Below the pieces are notes generated by a model that was given only the letters and a program-made list of their open reading frames with translations, did not search any database and was not told the origin of the DNA. DNA of 35,860 nt from Clostridia bacterium (lineage in GTDB: Bacteria > Bacillota > DTU025). The DNA lies in NCBI GenBank assembly GCA_034926675.1, contig JAYFQW010000036.1, forward strand, positions 1-35,860. Direction: 5' to 3'. This document shows positions 32,342-35,860 of this stretch, piece after piece. Every line of letters begins with the position of its first letter. The first letter of the stretch is position 1. The translations under genes were made by a program, and so were the position numbers.

Positions 32342-32695
32342 CTACTCCGCCTCAAACCCGTAACGGCGCGCGACCTTCCTGTACTGCTCGCCGTATGCTG
32401 TCGGGTCTGTGTATTCTGACAGCCCCCGATTGTAATCGGAAAGCCACAACTCTGGGGATTCGTACTCCTTAGCTTCGGCGAGAAACGCCAGGTGTCTGGC
32501 AGCGTAATCCATGCAAGTCACAGGATCCTCTGCAAATCTCTTCGGAGGGTATCCGAAGTCAAGCATCAAAGCCGTAGAGAACTTAACCTGACATATCCCA
32601 ATCGACGCATCGTGGCCTTCCATAATGAGGCCAAAAATGGCTGCCTCGCCCTTGAGCTCGGATAAGTATGAGCGCCGAACGTTCTCAGCGTACAC
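32342..32695 (-). pseudogene. Lytic-transglycosylase-like domain, 5' truncated
   Basis: The 117 residues resemble the SLT/lysozyme-like fold: a KGEAAIFG segment with a candidate catalytic glutamate (E17), ASIGICQVKFSTALMLDFGY as the conserved GICQ/TA block, AEDPVTCMDYAARHLAFLAE, and the late LSDYNRGLSEY block equivalent to the family's AYNxG. The frame opens right at the end of the broken IS1182 transposase, and only GTG 32695 could start it, so upstream domains (perhaps an RHS core) were probably lost when the IS inserted. Enough of the fold may remain for activity, but this is uncertain. It is tightly coupled to the HEAT-repeat gene downstream. Confidence 0.65.
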
Positions 32696-32699
32696 AACG

Positions 32700-34011
32700 C
32701 CTAGTCAAGTGGCTTATGCACCTTTCGGCCGCGGATCGCTGAGCGTAGAATTCCTTGAACTCCGTAGTAGCCTGCTTCTTCCGCTCCGCCGCTATCTCTG
32801 GTTCATAAGGGTGAATCGATATTGTGCGTCCCGTTCTGGCTTGGGTGCACTCATTCCTGGACGGACACGCCGCACAGTCGGAAAAGCATACGACCGTCCC
32901 CTTACGCGATTCGATCACCGACGGATCGAATCGCGCCTCCGAGCCTTCGGGACAGCGCACAACCCCGGCCAGCGTATCGATGTCGAACATGCTCTTGGGA
33001 TACCTTCCGTCCACTCTCGCCTCGACGGAACCTTCGCGATGAGCTCAATCCCATCGTGAGCCATGCTCTCTTTGGTCGGCCAGATGCAGTGGGCGCTATC
33101 GCCCACAACCTGCGCGGGCTTCATTTCATTAGCTTCGCACTGCTTCAGCACTTCGGGCAACGGCTCGGCATCAGCCTTGTTAGCCGCGGTTACCACGACG
33201 GAAGCGATGAAGTTCCCATCGGTGGAAATGTGCGCCTTGAAACCGTTCGCTTTGGCCGACGACGTCTTGCGGCCATGACGCATGTCCGGGTCGGTAACTG
33301 ATATCACTCTGTCCTTGGCGACACCCTTCTTCATCCTTATCTGACCGTCGATATCATCCACATCCTGGTTTGCTATGCGCTCAAGCAGGTCGCATGCGTC
33401 ACTCAGATCCTTGGGCAAGGGGCGCGAAGCGCGGGCGGTGGCAACAAGATTGCGCGCGTCGATTACGTAAGATTCCAGGAGCCGTCGTTTCTCCTCTGGA
33501 TCGTCCCAGCTGATCTTGGGTTTCGCATCGGTTGCGTAGTCTTGACGCGAGAGAACCGGTTCAAGCTTGGAGCGAAGCTCGTGAAACTCGGCAACCCTGA
33601 GCAAACGAACGATGCCCTTGCGCAGCAGGGTGTAAGTGTCCTGAACGGCGCCTGCTCCTCGTCGGATTGCATGAACCTAGCTCGATGGTCGCAGAGAGTC
33701 ACCGCGTCGATTCCGGGGAAGTCTCGGCTGACTCCCAGCGCGTACTTGCATCGCTCGTCGAACCGGGATTCCCCTTCGAACTCCCGGTCGGACCAGCCTT
33801 TCTCAAGCTGAATCAGCAGCGCGCCGAAGGTACGCACAGGCGATACCAAGGGACGCCCGACACGAGAGAAAAGAGAGCTGAACACCGAATCGTCCATTCG
33901 CGCCAGATACTGGCGCATCCTCGACCAGTAGGAGTCCTCGGGGATTCTGTTGGTCCATAACGCATCAGAGAACGTAGTCTGCTCATCGCGCCTGCCTTGC
34001 ATGAGGGTCAA
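32700..34011 (-). pseudogene. IS1182-family transposase, two frameshifts and truncated end
   Basis: Three successive minus-strand frames make one transposase. The first (34011 to about 33610) has the N-terminus FGALLIQLEKGWSDREFEGE and FPGIDAVTLCDHRARF. The second (about 33610-33010) has TDPDMRHGRKTSSAKANGFK, the HISTDGNFIASVVVTAANK region and VVGDSAH with catalytic aspartates. The third (about 33014-32700) has VCFSDCAACPSRNEC and FKEFYAQRSAAERCISHL with the final glutamate. It stops short of the normal RGxxKVxxQ tail. Frameshifts lie near 33605 and 33015, so the protein cannot be made intact. A TATAAT lies upstream of the start on the minus strand. The lytic-transglycosylase fragment begins directly at its broken end. 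Confidence 0.85.
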
Positions 34012-34225
34012 CCTCCAACTGCGTATTACAATGCTATTATACTATAATTGGCATGCAAAGTGGAGTACAATGTAACGAAATCCAGAGATACTCTTGTTAT
34101 CAAATCGGCTTACACGGATTTCCGTTGCCGATACACGACCGGTTTGCGAGGGCTTTCGAGCAGATTCCTAGGGCCCGACAGCAACCGACCTTGCGAAGCC
34201 CCTTCGGGCCACCGTTCCTGCCCGC

Positions 34226-34816
34226 TCAAGGCACGAGATAGGACATGAGCAGGCCCATGAGAATAACCATGACTCCCGACGCTCGGAACCAGAACAGCAT
34301 GTACCTCTGCCGCCAGACGCTTCCTTCGGGCGTGAGCTGGATTATGGCGGCGGAGTTGAGAACTGCGAGTACGCCGATCATCATGGCTAGGTGAGCGATA
34401 AGCTGGCCTCCAGTGATTGCGCGTAGCGAGGATAACAGCCCTTTTCGAACAGCTATTGTGGACAACGCACCTCCAATGATTGCCACGAGTCCTATGAGCC
34501 TCGCTCCGCCTACAGCGTGCCGCCACCACACCATATAGCGATCAACTTGCCTGGCATCCATGTGAAAATACGGCAGTAGTGCATCCCGATACTCGTCAAA
34601 TAGGCTTACCACGTAACGAGCTTGGTGCAATTGACATATGCCGAATGCAATTGCCAATACACCCCATATGTCCGACATTCCCATACTCACGCACAAGGCT
34701 GTGCCGACCCAGAGGAGTGTTCCCCACCTGGCGGCATACGCTATGCTCTTTCTTCCTACTTTCCACATGCGACGGAATTGAGACATGAACTCCTGCAATA
34801 CTCTTCGCAAGAGCAT
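34226..34816 (-). CDS. Four-helix membrane protein, candidate immunity protein
   Basis: This is a protein of about 196 residues with a basic N-terminus (RRVLQEFMSQFRRMWKVGRK) and four to five hydrophobic segments. They include WGTLLWVGTALCVSMGM, WGVLAIAFGICQLH, ARLIGLVAIIGGALSTIAV, LIAHLAMMIGVLAVLNSA and GVMVILMGLLMSYLV. I do not recognise a family. The start is uncertain: GTG 34828, ATG 34816 and TTG 34810 are all possible around an AGGAGG site at about 34819-34824. It lies about 100 bp downstream of the RHS gene with a distinct C-terminal domain, on the same strand, in the immunity position. No catalytic motif was seen. Confidence 0.6.
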   Translation of the reverse strand: MLLRRVLQEFMSQFRRMWKVGRKSIAYAARWGTLLWVGTALCVSMGMSDIWGVLAIAFGICQLHQARYVVSLFDEYRDALLPYFHMDARQVDRYMVWWRHAVGGARLIGLVAIIGGALSTIAVRKGLLSSLRAITGGQLIAHLAMMIGVLAVLNSAAIIQLTPEGSVWRQRYMLFWFRASGVMVILMGLLMSYLVP

Positions 34817-34918
34817 TCCCTCCTGCACAAAGGCCGGTCCTTAGGCATTAAGACCAGGTATGCGACCTTCCGTCCAGCGTTGCATTATCTATGGCCGAGG
34901 CAAAATTCGGCTACACGG

Positions 34919-35860
34919 CTACACGGCACAGTACGTGACCCCGCTCGAAGCGCCGCCGGCTGGTTTTTGGTAATCCGGTCTGTCACTGCTCATCCCCCCG
35001 AAGGCCCGGGCGGGAATACCCAGTTCATCCATGATGATCCTCTTTGCCGGATCAGGCAGATGCTGCATCTGCCGAAGCATCCAGGGAACGATGCGATCCT
35101 CGACAAACCGCCGCACCCATCCGGTTACTCCGAGGACCTGACAGCCGCCAATGGTTCCATGCCCTTCTGCTGGAAGCACTGAAACGCCCCAAGTGACCGT
35201 AACTCCGATGCACTGATCCGAACGCGTTACCTCAAGTCCCAATGGTCCTGCACTGCCCCCCGCCGCGCATCCGATTCCCCGCAAGTCGAATATCGTATCT
35301 GCTCCAGTAAATGTGAACGCGCCAGCCGCCCCGATATTTGGCGTTCCTCCTCCGAAATCCGCAGCGACAAGGATTCCCACATTCCCGTACCCGTCTATCA
35401 CTACCTGGCCTGTTAACCCCACCTTCAGAAGAAACGCCGCCATAGCATTGCCGCCAGCGGCAAACGTCCATCGACCATCGGGGTCGATGTACATGAGCGG
35501 GTTGTTGAGGCAATGCACGTACCAGTTCATTCCCTGCCGCGCCGGATCCTCGCTTATGAACCTCCCGACCTCGGGGTCGTAGTATCTTGCGCCGAAGTAG
35601 TAGAGCTCCGTAGCGCCGTCCTCGGGCTTGCCGGTGAACCTGTGCGCCCCGGAAGCCATCGGGCCGGTGGACATCGTAAGCAGACCGAACGGCTCGTACT
35701 CGAATCGAGCCACGACCTCGCCCGCGGAGTCGGTGATCGCTCTTATGGAGCCCACCATGTCGGTGTGCAGGAAGTAGGTCTGAGCAGGATCCGAGTTCTC
35801 CTGTACCATCTTGGCCAGGTATTTTCCGTTCAGGACGAGATAGCATGTGACAGTCCTGTC
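34919..35860 (-). CDS. RHS protein 3' part with unknown C-terminal domain (runs off window)
   Basis: The frame is open to the end of the window, so the gene continues upstream and this may be the main full-length rhs gene. The RHS core end is intact: CYLVLNGKYLAKMVQENSDP, FLHTDMVGSIRAIT, PEDGATELYYFGARYYDPEV, GRFISEDPARQGMNWYVHCL and the DPDG end point. The C-terminal domain that follows (about 185 residues) starts RWTFAAGGNAMAAFLLKVGL. It has a Gly-rich beta-like part (GILVAADFGGGTPNIGAAGA, TWGVSVLPAEGHGTIGG) and ends with a helical part (WVRRFVEDRIVPWMLRQMQH, DPAKRIIMDELG). I do not recognise it. The four-helix membrane protein gene follows downstream. Confidence 0.75.
   Translation of the reverse strand, partial: DRTVTCYLVLNGKYLAKMVQENSDPAQTYFLHTDMVGSIRAITDSAGEVVARFEYEPFGLLTMSTGPMASGAHRFTGKPEDGATELYYFGARYYDPEVGRFISEDPARQGMNWYVHCLNNPLMYIDPDGRWTFAAGGNAMAAFLLKVGLTGQVVIDGYGNVGILVAADFGGGTPNIGAAGAFTFTGADTIFDLRGIGCAAGGSAGPLGLEVTRSDQCIGVTVTWGVSVLPAEGHGTIGGCQVLGVTGWVRRFVEDRIVPWMLRQMQHLPDPAKRIIMDELGIPARAFGGMSSDRPDYQKPAGGASSGVTYCAV
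35552..35860 (-). repeat. RHS core-end repeat, copy 3
   Basis: This copy is nearly identical to 27469-27777 up to the last base of the window, so the repeat continues outside. It is the one most likely to belong to an intact rhs gene, since no stop or frameshift is seen in it. Confidence 0.85.

Overview
The window is a high-GC bacterial segment with leaderless-looking operons, strong Shine-Dalgarno sequences and frequent GTG/TTG starts. The gene content fits an anaerobic, fermentative bacterium of the Bacillota type. A predicted exported Gly-rich beta-strand protein hints at a diderm lineage (for example Limnochordia-like). That taxonomic guess is inference; there is no rRNA in the window.

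Region 1 (1-773) is a gene-poor patch holding a roughly 640-bp MITE-like element with long imperfect inverted ends. Region 2 (774-9571) is an energy module. It has a biotin transporter (bioY), the split B12-dependent methylmalonyl-CoA mutase (mcmA1/mcmA2), its GTPase chaperone MeaB, methylmalonyl-CoA epimerase and an exported protein on the plus strand. A terminator then separates these from a convergent minus-strand mmdA-D-C-B operon for the biotin-dependent, sodium-pumping methylmalonyl-CoA decarboxylase. Together they convert succinyl-CoA to propionyl-CoA plus CO2 and conserve the decarboxylation energy as a Na+ gradient; BioY would supply the biotin for MmdC.

Region 3 (9715-22259) holds a threonine aldolase, a DUF4392 (D-glutamate cyclase C-terminal-like) protein, secreted gamma-glutamyltransferase, a DUF6305-like exported protein, a TRAP DctM-like permease without recognisable DctQ/DctP, a 48-codon two-helix microprotein and a membrane-anchored AstE/AspA-like deacylase. 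Several of these point to glutamyl or acyl-glutamate compounds. IolB, a half-length phosphodiester glycosidase, a secreted glycerophosphodiesterase and an RND/MMPL exporter follow.

Region 4 (22260-35860) is very different: a minus-strand graveyard and array of RHS polymorphic-toxin pieces. The last part of the RHS core is repeated three times (near 27.5, 31.0 and 35.7 kb). Each copy leads into an unrelated C-terminal domain, and each C-terminal domain is followed by a different membrane protein, a layout expected for displaced (orphan) toxin/immunity cassettes. A fourth pair, a lytic-transglycosylase-like fragment with a membrane-anchored HEAT-repeat protein, lies between them. Decayed IS1634, IS630 and IS1182 elements punctuate the array. 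One of the putative immunity genes carries a perfect SPASM-type cysteine pattern without a radical SAM domain. An S41 protease lies at the left end. This array is the best candidate here for an undescribed system.
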